From Marinilabilia salmonicolor JCM 21150 (GTDB lineage Bacteria > Bacteroidota > Bacteroidia > Bacteroidales > Marinilabiliaceae), in the NCBI RefSeq assembly GCF_000259075.1, contig NZ_AJKI01000008.1, forward strand, positions 1 to 64,000: a stretch of 64,000 nucleotides of DNA. Direction: 5' to 3'. This document shows positions 26,442 through 34,525 of this stretch, in pieces. The notes beneath the pieces are model-generated. The model was given only the letters and a program-made list of their open reading frames with translations. It was not told where the DNA came from and searched no databases. The translations under genes and the position numbers were made by a program. Each line of letters begins with the position of its first letter. Positions within the stretch are counted from its first letter, which is position 1.

Positions 26442-26891
26442 ATGAAAATGAACCGTTTAAATCCCCTGTTGTTTTTAATTGCTTTTATGGTATCGTTTGG
26501 ATTTGTTGCCTGTGGTGGTGATGATGATGACAATAAGGAAGAACCTGTAGATACTGAAAAACCGGTTATTTCCCTTACCTCTCCTGAAAATGATGGATCC
26601 TATAGCAAAAATGTTGGTGATTTTTTTATTTCAGGTGAATTTACAGATAACGTTGCTTTGGATTCATGCACTTTTTCTTTGAGCATTTTAAAAAGTATTG
26701 ATGATGAACCATGGAGTTCTGATCCTGTAGGGATTTCTATTACAACAGGTGATAGCTATTCTTTTAACGAAGAGTATTTTGGCAAAATTGAAGGTGATAG
26801 TAAAGAAGGAATTTACACATTGACTGTTGAACTAATTGATGCCGCTGGTAACACTACTTCGGAAAGTATTTCATTTAATATTACCGAATAG
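26442..26891 (+). CDS. DUF4625-like surface lipoprotein
   Basis: 149 residues. The signal peptide ends in a lipobox with Cys24 (GFVACGGDDDD); the run of Asp after the Cys is the type of signal that sends Bacteroidota lipoproteins to the cell surface. The mature part begins EKPVISLTSPENDGSY and looks like a single Ig/fibronectin-like sandwich (GIYTLTVELIDAAGNTT), as in DUF4625. It follows fcl by 24 bases but has no obvious link to fucose metabolism. Confidence 0.75.
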   Translation: MKMNRLNPLLFLIAFMVSFGFVACGGDDDDNKEEPVDTEKPVISLTSPENDGSYSKNVGDFFISGEFTDNVALDSCTFSLSILKSIDDEPWSSDPVGISITTGDSYSFNEEYFGKIEGDSKEGIYTLTVELIDAAGNTTSESISFNITE

Positions 26892-26936
26892 TAAGTTTTT
26901 AGGCCTACCTTATACATAAGACAGGTAAGGTCTAAA

Positions 26937-27044
26937 TATTGCCCGTCCATAAAGTCGGGAAAGTTTGTAAAAAGTTATTTGTCTGGTCAGAACATGCCAG
27001 TTGCAAGCGTAACGCAGCAAGTGGTATTTTATGGGCAGACACTA
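26937..27044. mobile_element. MITE-like element, unit D (short)
   Basis: 108 bp. Starts TATTGCCCGTCCATAAAG and ends TTTTATGGGCAGACACTA. The interior has TTTGTCTGGTCAGAACATGCC and TTGCAAGCGTAACGCAGCAA, as in unit C, but lacks its central part, so it is an internally deleted member. Non-coding, between the lipoprotein and lyase genes. Confidence 0.75.
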
Positions 27045-27167
27045 AAACAGGTTGAAAGCCAGAGGACAATAGCCTGGGCATTGCCCAGAGTTTAGCAGTA
27101 TCCACTTCCTTCCGTATTTTATTGGCGCATAGCGACCGGTAAAGAGGGTTAAATCCTTAATGATATC

Positions 27168-27206
27168 AAAAGACATCTACACCTTTGGGTGTGGGTGTCT
27201 TTTTTG
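27168..27206 (+). terminator. Intrinsic terminator-like hairpin
   Basis: AAAAGACA...ACACC pairs with GGTGT...TGTCTTTT, followed by T residues. It is 277 bases from the lipoprotein gene it might end. The bases between unit D and the hairpin contain no ORF. Confidence 0.65.
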
Positions 27207-27251
27207 TTATATTAACGGCACAGATTTTTTTGCTTATAAAAAAACAAGAAA

Positions 27252-28427
27252 ATGAATTTTGACAAAATAGTTGACCGCAGTGGTACAAATGCTCTGAAAT
27301 TGGAATTCAGAGAACGTTTATTTGGAACAGAGGAGGTTATTCCATTGTGGGTCGCAGATATGGATTTTAAAGCTCCGCAGGAGGTGGTAGAGACCATCCG
27401 GAAAAGGGCTGCTCATCCTTTGTACGGATATACCAACAGGGATGAGGATTTTTTTCAAAGTATAGTAAAGTGGCAGAAAAAGAGGCATTTGTGGCATGTT
27501 TCACGCGACTGGGTGGAGTTTATGCCGGGTGTGGTTCCCACTTTGATAATGGCCATTCAGGCATTTACCAATGAAGGAGATAAGGTGGTAATTCAACCGC
27601 CGGTGTATCCACCGTTTTTTGATGTGGTAAAGGATCATGGTAGAGTGATTGAAGAAAACCCGCTCCTGGATACTAAAAAGGGATATCGGATGGATTTTGA
27701 ACATCTGGAAAGAATTACTGCTTCTGATGATGTCAAGATGCTGATTTTGTGTCATCCGCACAATCCCGTAGGCAGGGTATGGAACCGTGAAGAATTGACC
27801 AGACTTGGAACTATTTGTCAGAAAAACAAGGTGCTGATTGTTTCGGATGAGATACATGCAGATTTGGTGCATGGCGATCAGCCTCACCTGCCGCTTGCCT
27901 CCATCAGTCCTGAATTGGCTGAGAATACCATTACCTGTATGGCTCCCAGTAAGACTTTTAATATTGCCGGATTAAATACCTCTTATGTCATTGTACCCAA
28001 TGAGCGACTTAGAAAGAGATTGCAACAAAAGTTACAGGCATACCACCTTTTTACCGGCAATATGTTTGGTGCCGAAGCGCTGAAATCGGCTTACAAAGAC
28101 GGAGAAGTCTGGCTGGAAGCACTTTTAGAATACATCAGGGGAAACATCGAATATGTGATGGATTTTGTGGAGCAGAATATGCCGGAAGTCCGGATTCATA
28201 AACCTGAAGCCACTTATCTGATGTGGCTCGATTTCTCCGCCTGGGGAATGTCGGACGCTAAGTTGAGAAAATTTATAATCGAAGAAGCTGGTCTTGGACT
28301 TAATTATGGGCCCACTTTCGGAACGCAGGGCAAAAATTTTCAGCGATTGAATGTGGCATCTTCCCGAAAAGTTATTGAAAAAGCAATGGCTCAATTGTTG
28401 GAGGCCCGCAATCAGGTTGCGCGATAA
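27252..28427 (+). CDS. MalY/PatB-type PLP C-S lyase (cystathionine beta-lyase)
   Basis: Aminotransferase-fold enzyme of 391 residues. It starts MNFDKIVDRSGTNALK and has PLWVADMDF, both typical of MalY/PatB. Other motifs are HPLYGYTNR, PPVYPPFF and LCHPHNPVGRVW. The Schiff-base lysine is K234 in APSKTFNIAGL. It cleaves cystathionine or cysteine to a thiol, pyruvate and ammonia; MalY homologues may also be regulatory. Single gene. Its stop codon touches a hairpin repeat array. Confidence 0.88.
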   Translation: MNFDKIVDRSGTNALKLEFRERLFGTEEVIPLWVADMDFKAPQEVVETIRKRAAHPLYGYTNRDEDFFQSIVKWQKKRHLWHVSRDWVEFMPGVVPTLIMAIQAFTNEGDKVVIQPPVYPPFFDVVKDHGRVIEENPLLDTKKGYRMDFEHLERITASDDVKMLILCHPHNPVGRVWNREELTRLGTICQKNKVLIVSDEIHADLVHGDQPHLPLASISPELAENTITCMAPSKTFNIAGLNTSYVIVPNERLRKRLQQKLQAYHLFTGNMFGAEALKSAYKDGEVWLEALLEYIRGNIEYVMDFVEQNMPEVRIHKPEATYLMWLDFSAWGMSDAKLRKFIIEEAGLGLNYGPTFGTQGKNFQRLNVASSRKVIEKAMAQLLEARNQVAR

Positions 28428-28821
28428 ACGCTCCTATGGAGCGTTGAGGGTGTTATAGTGCCGTAGGCACGATGCTTATTGTTTTCTGGGATTTTAATCC
28501 CGGGGCTTTTTTGGGTCTTTGTTTGTTATCCCCTGGAATAAATTCCAGGATTATAAGATGGGGCGCTCCTATGGAGCTTTGAGGGTGTTAAAGTGTTTTT
28601 TGCTGTTGCAGGGGGAGATTTGTTTTGTTTTTCAGTGTGTTCATCCTGATTTCTCAACCCTCAACTTTTATTTTCTTCTGCCTTCTGCCTGACAAACTTC
28701 TGCCTGTTCTGTTATAAGATGGGTCGCTCCTATGGAGCTTTGATGGTATTATAGTGCCATAGGCACGACACATATTGTTTTCTGGGATTTTAATCCCAGG
28801 GCTTTGTTGTTGTTTGTGATT
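28427..28821. repeat. Array of dispersed hairpin repeats (GCTCC-TAT-GGAGC type)
   Basis: Three partial copies of a composite element. The full form has AACGCTCCTATGGAGCGTT, then GTGCCGTAGGCAC, then CTGGGATTTTAATCCCGGGG, each able to form a hairpin. Copies begin at 28427, about 28551 (TTATAAGATGGGG then CGCTCC) and about 28711 (TTATAAGATGGGT then CGCTCC). No ORF. It fills the space between the converging lyase and EamA genes. Confidence 0.8.
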
Positions 28822-29727
28822 TTAGTTCCGGGGCTTTTTTTGGGCCTTTCTGTCTTTAATGAATTTTCGGTTTAATACTGGAAATAGAAAAACGGCGGCC
28901 AGTATGGTCAGTGTTCCCAAATAAAAACCTCCCGACATTAATTCTGATTCTCCAAAAAATACAAATGCAAGTAAAATTCCGTATATGGGTTCCAGATTAA
29001 TGGTCAGCACTACAGTATAAGCCGACAAAACATCCATTACTTTTACACTTTCAGCAAAAGCATAGGCCGTACACACTACGCCAAGCAGCAGGAGAAAGAG
29101 CCAGTCGCTCCATACTGGGAGTTGTAATCCTGCTTCGAAGGTTCCGCTAAAGAGCATATATAAAGTGATGCCGGCAAATCCTCCCCCCATTTCATAAAAA
29201 CTAATGACCAGGGGCCGGTGTCGGGTAATCATTACCTTGTTGAGAACAGTAAATAACCCGGCCAGAAATGCTGATATAAGGGCGGTTATAATGCCTGTAA
29301 TGTGGTCGGGTTCGAATTGGAAAATCATATATAAGCCCACGATGATGAGGAAACCTGTAGCGACTTCCAGCCATACAAGTGGTCTGCGCACCAGGGCGGG
29401 CTCCAATAAACTTGTAAAGAGGGTCGTTGAGGCCAGACAGCCCAGAGCAACCGATATGGTGCTTATTTTGATGGCGTGAAAAAAGGTAATCCAGTGAAAG
29501 GCAACCACAAAACCAATTCCAATGAGTTGCACCAGGGTATTATGGTCCACAGATAATTTTCGTCCCCTGATTTGAAGTAATATCCCCAATGCCAGAAATG
29601 CTATCAGCATACGATACCATACCAGCTGAATGGCGTCCAGGGTGATGAGTTTCCCTAAAATGGCAGTGAATCCGTATATGAATACCACCAGGTGAAGTTT
29701 TAACAGGTTCTTTGTTACTGTTTGCAT
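28822..29727 (-). CDS. EamA/DMT-family transporter
   Basis: Inner-membrane exporter of 301 residues with about ten predicted spans in two EamA halves (about 8-140 and 150-290); the second half carries ALISAFLAGLFTVLNK and TINLEPIYGILLAFVFFGE, a typical EamA pattern. The tail is basic (KDRKAQKKPRN). Substrate unknown, likely a small metabolite. A MITE begins 13 bases upstream of the ATG, so the native promoter must be interrupted, displaced, or lie within or beyond the element. Confidence 0.88.
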   Translation of the reverse strand: MQTVTKNLLKLHLVVFIYGFTAILGKLITLDAIQLVWYRMLIAFLALGILLQIRGRKLSVDHNTLVQLIGIGFVVAFHWITFFHAIKISTISVALGCLASTTLFTSLLEPALVRRPLVWLEVATGFLIIVGLYMIFQFEPDHITGIITALISAFLAGLFTVLNKVMITRHRPLVISFYEMGGGFAGITLYMLFSGTFEAGLQLPVWSDWLFLLLLGVVCTAYAFAESVKVMDVLSAYTVVLTINLEPIYGILLAFVFFGESELMSGGFYLGTLTILAAVFLFPVLNRKFIKDRKAQKKPRN

Positions 29728-29740
29728 GCTGTGGAATAAT

Positions 29741-29895
29741 TAGTGTTTGTCTATAAAGTCCAACTTCTGCGTTGTTGCTCAAAATATAAATCCTCAAATA
29801 CATTAGTATTCTGCGGTTTAGATTTTTCACACGCCTTGAATTTGAACTTTCTATCTCAAACACGTGAAAAGCGCTTAGTTTATGGACAGACTCTA
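29741..29895. mobile_element. MITE-like element, unit E (inverted copy of unit B)
   Basis: 155 bp, ends TAGTGTTTGTCTATAAAG and TTTATGGACAGACTCTA. Read on the minus strand it matches unit B (11909-12063) along its whole length with few differences. Non-coding. It lies directly upstream of the EamA start. Confidence 0.85.
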
Positions 29896-29970
29896 ACTAG
29901 GTTGCAAATTTGTTGTTTTTATTTTGTTCAGGCAATGACCTTTACCCTTGTTTTGGTATAATTATTGATG

Positions 29971-30002
29971 ATTTTATCAAAACCTAATTTTATCAAAACC
30001 TA
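29971..30002. repeat. Perfect 16-bp tandem duplication
   Basis: ATTTTATCAAAACCTA occurs twice head to tail, ending five bases before the ATG of the TonB-C-like gene. It may be a slippage product or a paired regulator site. Confidence 0.85.
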
Positions 30003-30007
30003 CAGTC

Positions 30008-30631
30008 ATGAAAAAAATCAAATTACTTACCGGCATCTTATTGTTTTGCTTTCTGAGTGTTGCAAATTTTTCTGCTGCTCAATCCGGAGAGGTTGCTCAG
30101 GAGGTCGATAAAGATGCAAAGTTTAAAGGAAGTCCCCGAATAATTGCCTCGTTTCACGAGAAATATATGAATTATCCGGATGACGCCCGTTTGGAAATGC
30201 TTGAAGGAACAGTGGAAATTGAAGCGATTGTGACCACTGATGGGAAGTTGATGGAGCCTGAAATTGCGGTTGGTGTTGATCCCCTTCTGGACAGCGAAGC
30301 ATTGCGCCTGGTGAGGTTAATGCAGGAATGGAAACCCGCGAAAAAAGATGGTCAGGAGGTAAATTCCCGTGTCCGCATTCCCGTAAAGTTCAGTTTGTCT
30401 GACGAAGAACGAGCATTCATGCAGACACTTAGGAACAACGGTCTTACAGATAAAATGCCTCTTTTTGTGATTGATGATAAGGTTGCCAAAGCCTACATCG
30501 AAGTCCCGCACTATAATGTGAAGTCAGTCAGGGTGTTAAAAGGCGAAAAGGCCTTAGAACAGTATGGGCCCGATGCAAAAAACGGTGTTGTAATTATCAC
30601 TACCAAACGGGGGACACCTCCGGTGAGATAA
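30008..30631 (+). CDS. Secreted TonB C-terminal-domain protein with plug-like tail
   Basis: 207 residues with a cleavable signal peptide (about 1-25, ending FSAAQS) instead of the usual membrane anchor of TonB. Residues about 35-130 match TonB_C (NYPDDARLEMLEGTVEIEAIVTTDG, DSEALRLVRLMQEWKPAK). The last 50 residues (VKSVRVLKGEKALEQYG, NGVVIITTKRG) resemble the plug-domain stretch of TonB receptors, as in some Bacteroidota M56/TonB proteins. It is periplasmic and of unknown role. It may interact with a receptor or TonB complex, but without an anchor it cannot transduce energy by itself. Confidence 0.75.
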   Translation: MKKIKLLTGILLFCFLSVANFSAAQSGEVAQEVDKDAKFKGSPRIIASFHEKYMNYPDDARLEMLEGTVEIEAIVTTDGKLMEPEIAVGVDPLLDSEALRLVRLMQEWKPAKKDGQEVNSRVRIPVKFSLSDEERAFMQTLRNNGLTDKMPLFVIDDKVAKAYIEVPHYNVKSVRVLKGEKALEQYGPDAKNGVVIITTKRGTPPVR

Positions 30632-30634
30632 GAA

Positions 30635-31060
30635 TCAACTAAACTGATCCATTTCACTAAAAAAGAACCACGCTTCCCGCATAGCATTTTCGTCACTGTC
30701 TGAACCATGTATGGCATTATGCGTTTTCGATTTTGCAAACATTCTTCGAATGGTGCCTTCTTCTGCTTCAGCAGGATCGGTGGAACCAATCAGTTTTCTG
30801 AAATCGGGCACGGCATTTTCTTTTTCCAGGATGGCAGCAACAACCGGACCTGATTTCATAAAAGTCACCAGTTGCTTAAAAAAGGGTTTTTCTTTGTGTT
30901 CTTCATAAAAAATTTCCGCTTTTTCTTTCGGCATCTGGGTCATTTTTAATGCAATGATCCGAAAACCCGCATGTTCAATATGTGCCAGGATATCGCCCAC
31001 GTGATGCTCTTTAACTGCTACGGGTTTAATCATTGTAAGTGTAAAGCTTCCTTTTTTCAT
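30635..31060 (-). CDS. ndk: Nucleoside diphosphate kinase
   Basis: Transfers the gamma phosphate between NTPs and NDPs. 141 residues, with [12 protein letters not shown] at the start and the active-site histidine H118 in [12 protein letters not shown]. The length is normal. It converges on the TonB-C-like gene with only three bases between the stop codons. Confidence 0.95.
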   Translation of the reverse strand: MKKGSFTLTMIKPVAVKEHHVGDILAHIEHAGFRIIALKMTQMPKEKAEIFYEEHKEKPFFKQLVTFMKSGPVVAAILEKENAVPDFRKLIGSTDPAEAEEGTIRRMFAKSKTHNAIHGSDSDENAMREAWFFFSEMDQFS

Positions 31061-31097
31061 TATCTTGTTTTTTGTTAGAAGTCAATTGCGTTCGGAG

Positions 31098-31212
31098 AAA
31101 CTATTTTTTTAAGATTGCTTAGCCTTGTTGCCAATAGCGATTTTTTTAAGCTTTTCAACCAATAGTGTTCTAAACATTTTTATTTTTTTTCCGGACACCA
31201 ATGATTAAAAAT
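31098..31212. repeat. Dispersed palindromic element, copy 2 (degenerate)
   Basis: Shares order and edges with 5984-6100: AAACTATTTTTTT, AGATTGCTT, CCTTGTTGCC, then TTTTTTTTCCGGACACCAATGAT. The inner ATTGCGAT/AATCTC hairpin is decayed. Non-coding, upstream of ndk and of the DHH gene. Confidence 0.55.
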
Positions 31213-31242
31213 AGTAATTTTTCGGTAAGGACGGTAATTTAT

Positions 31243-31250
31243 TACCTTTG
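31243..31250 (+). promoter_or_regulatory. -7 box for the DHH phosphoesterase operon
   Basis: TACCTTTG, an exact TAnnTTTG match, 18 bases before the ATG. TTTTTCGG at the -33 distance is a poor TTTG. Transcription would start within about 10 bases of the gene. Confidence 0.55.
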
Positions 31251-31267
31251 CATTTTATATGTAATTA

Positions 31268-32305
31268 ATGCCGATGGATTTTAATAATGAACATTTATCC
31301 CGTTTCAGGGAATTGATAGATAAATCTTCCTCCATTGTTTTGATTCCACACAAAAACTCCGATGGTGATGCGATCGGGAGTATTCTGGGATGGTGGAACT
31401 TGTTTCAGAACATGGGAAAAAATGTCACGGTGGTCGTTCCTGATGAAGTTCCCGAAAATCTTCGCTGGATGCACGGAGCCTCAGATATTTTGGTACATGA
31501 GCACAGTGGTGAAAAAGTTGTTGCAGCCCTTAAAAAGGCTGATCTGTTAATGTTTCTGGATTTTAACAATGTGAAGCGAACAGGGGATTTGGCTGATGAC
31601 CTGGCCGCAGTGTCCATTCCTCGCGTGATGATTGATCACCATCCCGACCCTGAAGATGGAATTGCCGAGGTGCTCTTTAGTGAAGTTTCGGTTTCATCGA
31701 CCTGTGAATTGTCATACCATCTGATAAATGCTTTGGAGTGGAATCATCATATTTCGCTGGAAGCAGCAGGATGCTTTTATGCAGGCATAATAACCGATAC
31801 CGGGGTGTTGAGTTACAATTCTTCCAATCCCCGGACCTATCTGGCGGTTGCGGATCTGGTAAGTAAAGGGATTGATAAAAGTGTGATTCACAGGGAACTT
31901 TTTCAGAGCAATTCTTTAGGGCGGATGCGTCTTCTTGGGCACGTTCTTTGTAATAGAATGGAGTTGATGGAAGAAAATGGGGCTGCCTTTATCTCATTGT
32001 CGCTGGATGATCTGGAGAAGCATGGTTATCAGCCCGGAGATACCGAAGGCTTTGTGAATTATCCGTTGGGAATCAAAGGAATTGGTATTTCTGCGATGTT
32101 TAGCGAAAAAGAAAAGGATAAATTTGTGAAGGTCTCCTTTCGTTCGAGAAATGAAATTCCGGTAAACAGTTATTCGGAGCAGTTTTTTTCCGGTGGCGGG
32201 CATGTGAATGCAGCTGGCGGCGAATGGCACGGTACACTTGAGGGCGCAATTCAACGTTTCAGGGATACTATGCCGGACTTTGCACGAAAAAATAGAAACA
32301 AATGA
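31268..32305 (+). CDS. nrnA: DHH-family phosphoesterase (NrnA-like nanoRNase/pAp phosphatase)
   Basis: 345 residues. The DHH domain has HKNSDGDAIGS (motif I), LDFNNVKR (motif II), MIDHHPDP (motif III) and the DHHA1 end FSGGGHVNAAGG. This matches NrnA-type enzymes that degrade 2-5-mer RNAs and dephosphorylate pAp. ATGs at 31268 and 31274 are both possible starts. It overlaps the FKBP lipoprotein gene by four bases, so the two are translationally coupled. Confidence 0.88.
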   Translation: MPMDFNNEHLSRFRELIDKSSSIVLIPHKNSDGDAIGSILGWWNLFQNMGKNVTVVVPDEVPENLRWMHGASDILVHEHSGEKVVAALKKADLLMFLDFNNVKRTGDLADDLAAVSIPRVMIDHHPDPEDGIAEVLFSEVSVSSTCELSYHLINALEWNHHISLEAAGCFYAGIITDTGVLSYNSSNPRTYLAVADLVSKGIDKSVIHRELFQSNSLGRMRLLGHVLCNRMELMEENGAAFISLSLDDLEKHGYQPGDTEGFVNYPLGIKGIGISAMFSEKEKDKFVKVSFRSRNEIPVNSYSEQFFSGGGHVNAAGGEWHGTLEGAIQRFRDTMPDFARKNRNK

Positions 32306-32838
32306 GATTATTTCCATTTATACCTAAAATGCTGATTTTGTTTTCCATGATGCTTATCAGCAGTTGTTCCGGATCTCAAAACAGAAGCGAAAAAGGGAAA
32401 AAATCAGAAATACCGCTCGAGACTTACATTAACATTAATCGCTCATTGGTCTCGCGCGAACAGGATAAAATAAAGGCTTATCTCGATTCTGTGAACCTGG
32501 ATATGAAAACCACCGGCAGCGGATTGTGGTATATCATTGATGAACCGGGAGAGGGCCTGCTCATTGAATCCGGGCAAACGGTTCGAATGGATTACCGCAT
32601 AAGATTACTGGATGGAACGGTTTGTTACGATTCAGATAATAGTGGCCCTCGTGAATTTATGGTTGGTCGCGGAGGCGTTGAATCCGGTTTGGAAGAGGGG
32701 GTGCTATTACTCAGAGAAGGCAGCCGTGCAAGGTTTATCATGCCACCTCATCTGGCACACGGATTAATTGGCGATGATGCCGAGATTCCGGCACGGGCCA
32801 TCATTCTATATGATGTGTATGTAACCGACGTCAGATAA
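32302..32838 (+). CDS. FKBP-type peptidyl-prolyl isomerase lipoprotein (GldI-like)
   Basis: 178 residues with a lipoprotein signal (SMMLISSCSG, Cys22). The C-terminal FKBP domain (about 85-178) has GQTVRMDYRIRLLDGTV, a gliding-type spacing, GLEEGVLLLREGSRARFIMPPHLAHG and ends in ILYDVYVTDV. It resembles GldI, the gliding-associated isomerase of Bacteroidota, but similar proteins are widespread in non-gliders. Probably helps fold periplasmic or outer-membrane proteins. Confidence 0.8.
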   Translation: MRLFPFIPKMLILFSMMLISSCSGSQNRSEKGKKSEIPLETYININRSLVSREQDKIKAYLDSVNLDMKTTGSGLWYIIDEPGEGLLIESGQTVRMDYRIRLLDGTVCYDSDNSGPREFMVGRGGVESGLEEGVLLLREGSRARFIMPPHLAHGLIGDDAEIPARAIILYDVYVTDVR

Positions 32839-32934
32839 AACAATGGATTTTGACAAGAACCCGGCAATTATGATGTTTTGAGTGTTCTTTAAAAATAACT
32901 TAATTTGTAAATCAAAATAATAAGCAATAACCAC

Positions 32935-33474
32935 ATGAAGCGAAATGTTCTGAACCTGCTGATTCTGATCAGCCTGATTGCCGGAAGTGTTTTAATGAAT
33001 GCTTGTGACGAAGGATACCGTATCAATACCAAAGAAATGATCCGGGAGGAGCAGGAATTGATGGATGAGTATCTGGAGATTTTTGTGAATGACACTGTTG
33101 TTGAGACCGGAAGAACTTTTAACTATCTTGATTCTTTGGGATATGTGTTTTTTGAAACAAGGGAAGGAACCGATGATACCGTAAAAATCGGTAAGAAAGT
33201 CGGCATTCGATATGTTTATTATGTGATTGCAAGAGACTCAACGGATACTCCCGGGTTATACATAGATCAATCTAATTATGAACGACCGGAACCATTGGTT
33301 TTTACTGCTGGCGAGACAGACGTTTATAGCGGGGTTTTTCCAGGTCTGAATTACGCCGTCACAAATATGACTTATGACTCCAAAGCATGGGTGTTTATTT
33401 CTTCCAGCCTTTGGTCACGACAGGATTATACCCCGCGTGTACTTGAGCTGGAGGTGACTTATCTGGAAAAATAA
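32935..33474 (+). CDS. DUF4827/FKBP-like lipoprotein
   Basis: 179 residues. The signal peptide ends MNACDEGYRI, with Cys24 as lipidation site. The mature part has an N-terminal charged helix (MIREEQELMDEYLEIF) and a C-terminal beta-rich domain (KIGKKVGIRYVYYVIARDST...YTPRVLELEVTYLEK) that resembles a degenerate FKBP fold. It lies 96 bases after the GldI-like gene, consistent with duplication and divergence. Function unknown. Confidence 0.7.
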   Translation: MKRNVLNLLILISLIAGSVLMNACDEGYRINTKEMIREEQELMDEYLEIFVNDTVVETGRTFNYLDSLGYVFFETREGTDDTVKIGKKVGIRYVYYVIARDSTDTPGLYIDQSNYERPEPLVFTAGETDVYSGVFPGLNYAVTNMTYDSKAWVFISSSLWSRQDYTPRVLELEVTYLEK

Positions 33475-33621
33475 GTTCTCTGAACGCAACCATCTGTTTT
33501 CTTTTTCATCTTTCTTTCGAAAATGCAGGTGATTATAGGTGTTTACAAATGATAACACCAACATCATCTCATTACAGAGTTTTTGAATTACATTTTGTTT
33601 AATTTTTCAGAGGAGAGAATT

Positions 33622-34314
33622 ATGAGAAAGTTTCTTTTTGGATTATCCGTTGCATTGTTTTTGGGAGTTGGTTTTACTTCCTGCCTTGATGATGATCAGG
33701 AATCCACCCCTATGCGTTACCTGGAAATGGGGATTGTAAAAATGGGGGATACGGATGAAATTCGGGTGTTTACAGATTCAGAACTGTTGCTGGAGTTGGA
33801 TTCATACCCCACAGGATTTGATTATGAAGAAGATCAGCGGGTGATGATTCAATATTCGGTTAGCAAACTTAATCAGGAGAGTGAAGATTACGACTATCTG
33901 GTTGACGTATCCAGTGTGCAGGAGGTGAGACTTAAGGATGTGATTGAGTTGAATGAGGAGAACAGAGACACCATTGGCGATGATCAGATTTACATCAATG
34001 AGGTATGGGTCAGCGGTGATTTTCTGAATGTGGACTTTTATTTTTATGGTGATGGTGAGGTTCATTACATCAATGTGGTAAAAGATCCTGAAGAACAAAC
34101 CGATGATCCCTCAAAAGTGTATCTTCAGGTAAGACACGATGCCCGTGATGATGATATGCTTGAGCGTTACCGGGGAATTATGAGCTTTAAGTTAGCCCCC
34201 CTGCAAGTGGCTGATCTGGATGAGATAGAGTTGATCTTTAAAAATCAGGGATTTTACGCCATGCCTTACTCGCAGATTGAGGTAGATTATGAGTATGGTG
34301 AAGAGGAAGAATAA
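33622..34314 (+). CDS. NigD-like lipoprotein
   Basis: 230 residues from the ATG at 33622, which follows a good AGGAGAG ribosome site; upstream in-frame codons are AT-rich leader. The lipobox gives Cys20 (GFTSCLDDDQES), with acidic residues after it, suggesting surface export. The mature protein is beta-rich and acidic and resembles NigD-like proteins found with NigC in Bacteroidota bacteriocin-like loci and elsewhere. No NigC is next to it. Ends at the hairpin at 34335-34374. Confidence 0.75.
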   Translation: MRKFLFGLSVALFLGVGFTSCLDDDQESTPMRYLEMGIVKMGDTDEIRVFTDSELLLELDSYPTGFDYEEDQRVMIQYSVSKLNQESEDYDYLVDVSSVQEVRLKDVIELNEENRDTIGDDQIYINEVWVSGDFLNVDFYFYGDGEVHYINVVKDPEEQTDDPSKVYLQVRHDARDDDMLERYRGIMSFKLAPLQVADLDEIELIFKNQGFYAMPYSQIEVDYEYGEEEE

Positions 34315-34334
34315 GTCAGATTAGAAAACATTTG

Positions 34335-34374
34335 AAAAGGTGTGCATTCCCAAAATGGAAGCACACCTTTTTTT
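34335..34374 (+). terminator. Intrinsic terminator after the NigD-like gene
   Basis: AAAAGGTGTGC pairs with GCACACCTTTT, followed by further T residues. Confidence 0.9.
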
Positions 34375-34456
34375 GATTGATATAGTCAGGGGCAATGTGT
34401 TTTGGCATTTTTTTACCCTTGTTAGTAGGTGTATGGAGAATTTAGTGCTGTTAAGT

Positions 34457-34488
34457 TTTGTAAAAAAAGCAAATTTGCGGTATTATTG
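34457..34488 (+). promoter_or_regulatory. Promoter of the sugar permease gene
   Basis: TTTG (34457-34460), 20 bases, TATTATTG (34481-34488; one mismatch from TAnnTTTG). It lies 37 bases before the ATG. Confidence 0.65.
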
Positions 34489-34525
34489 CAATTGAGAAAT
34501 TCACACACAAAATTTAATAAAACTT

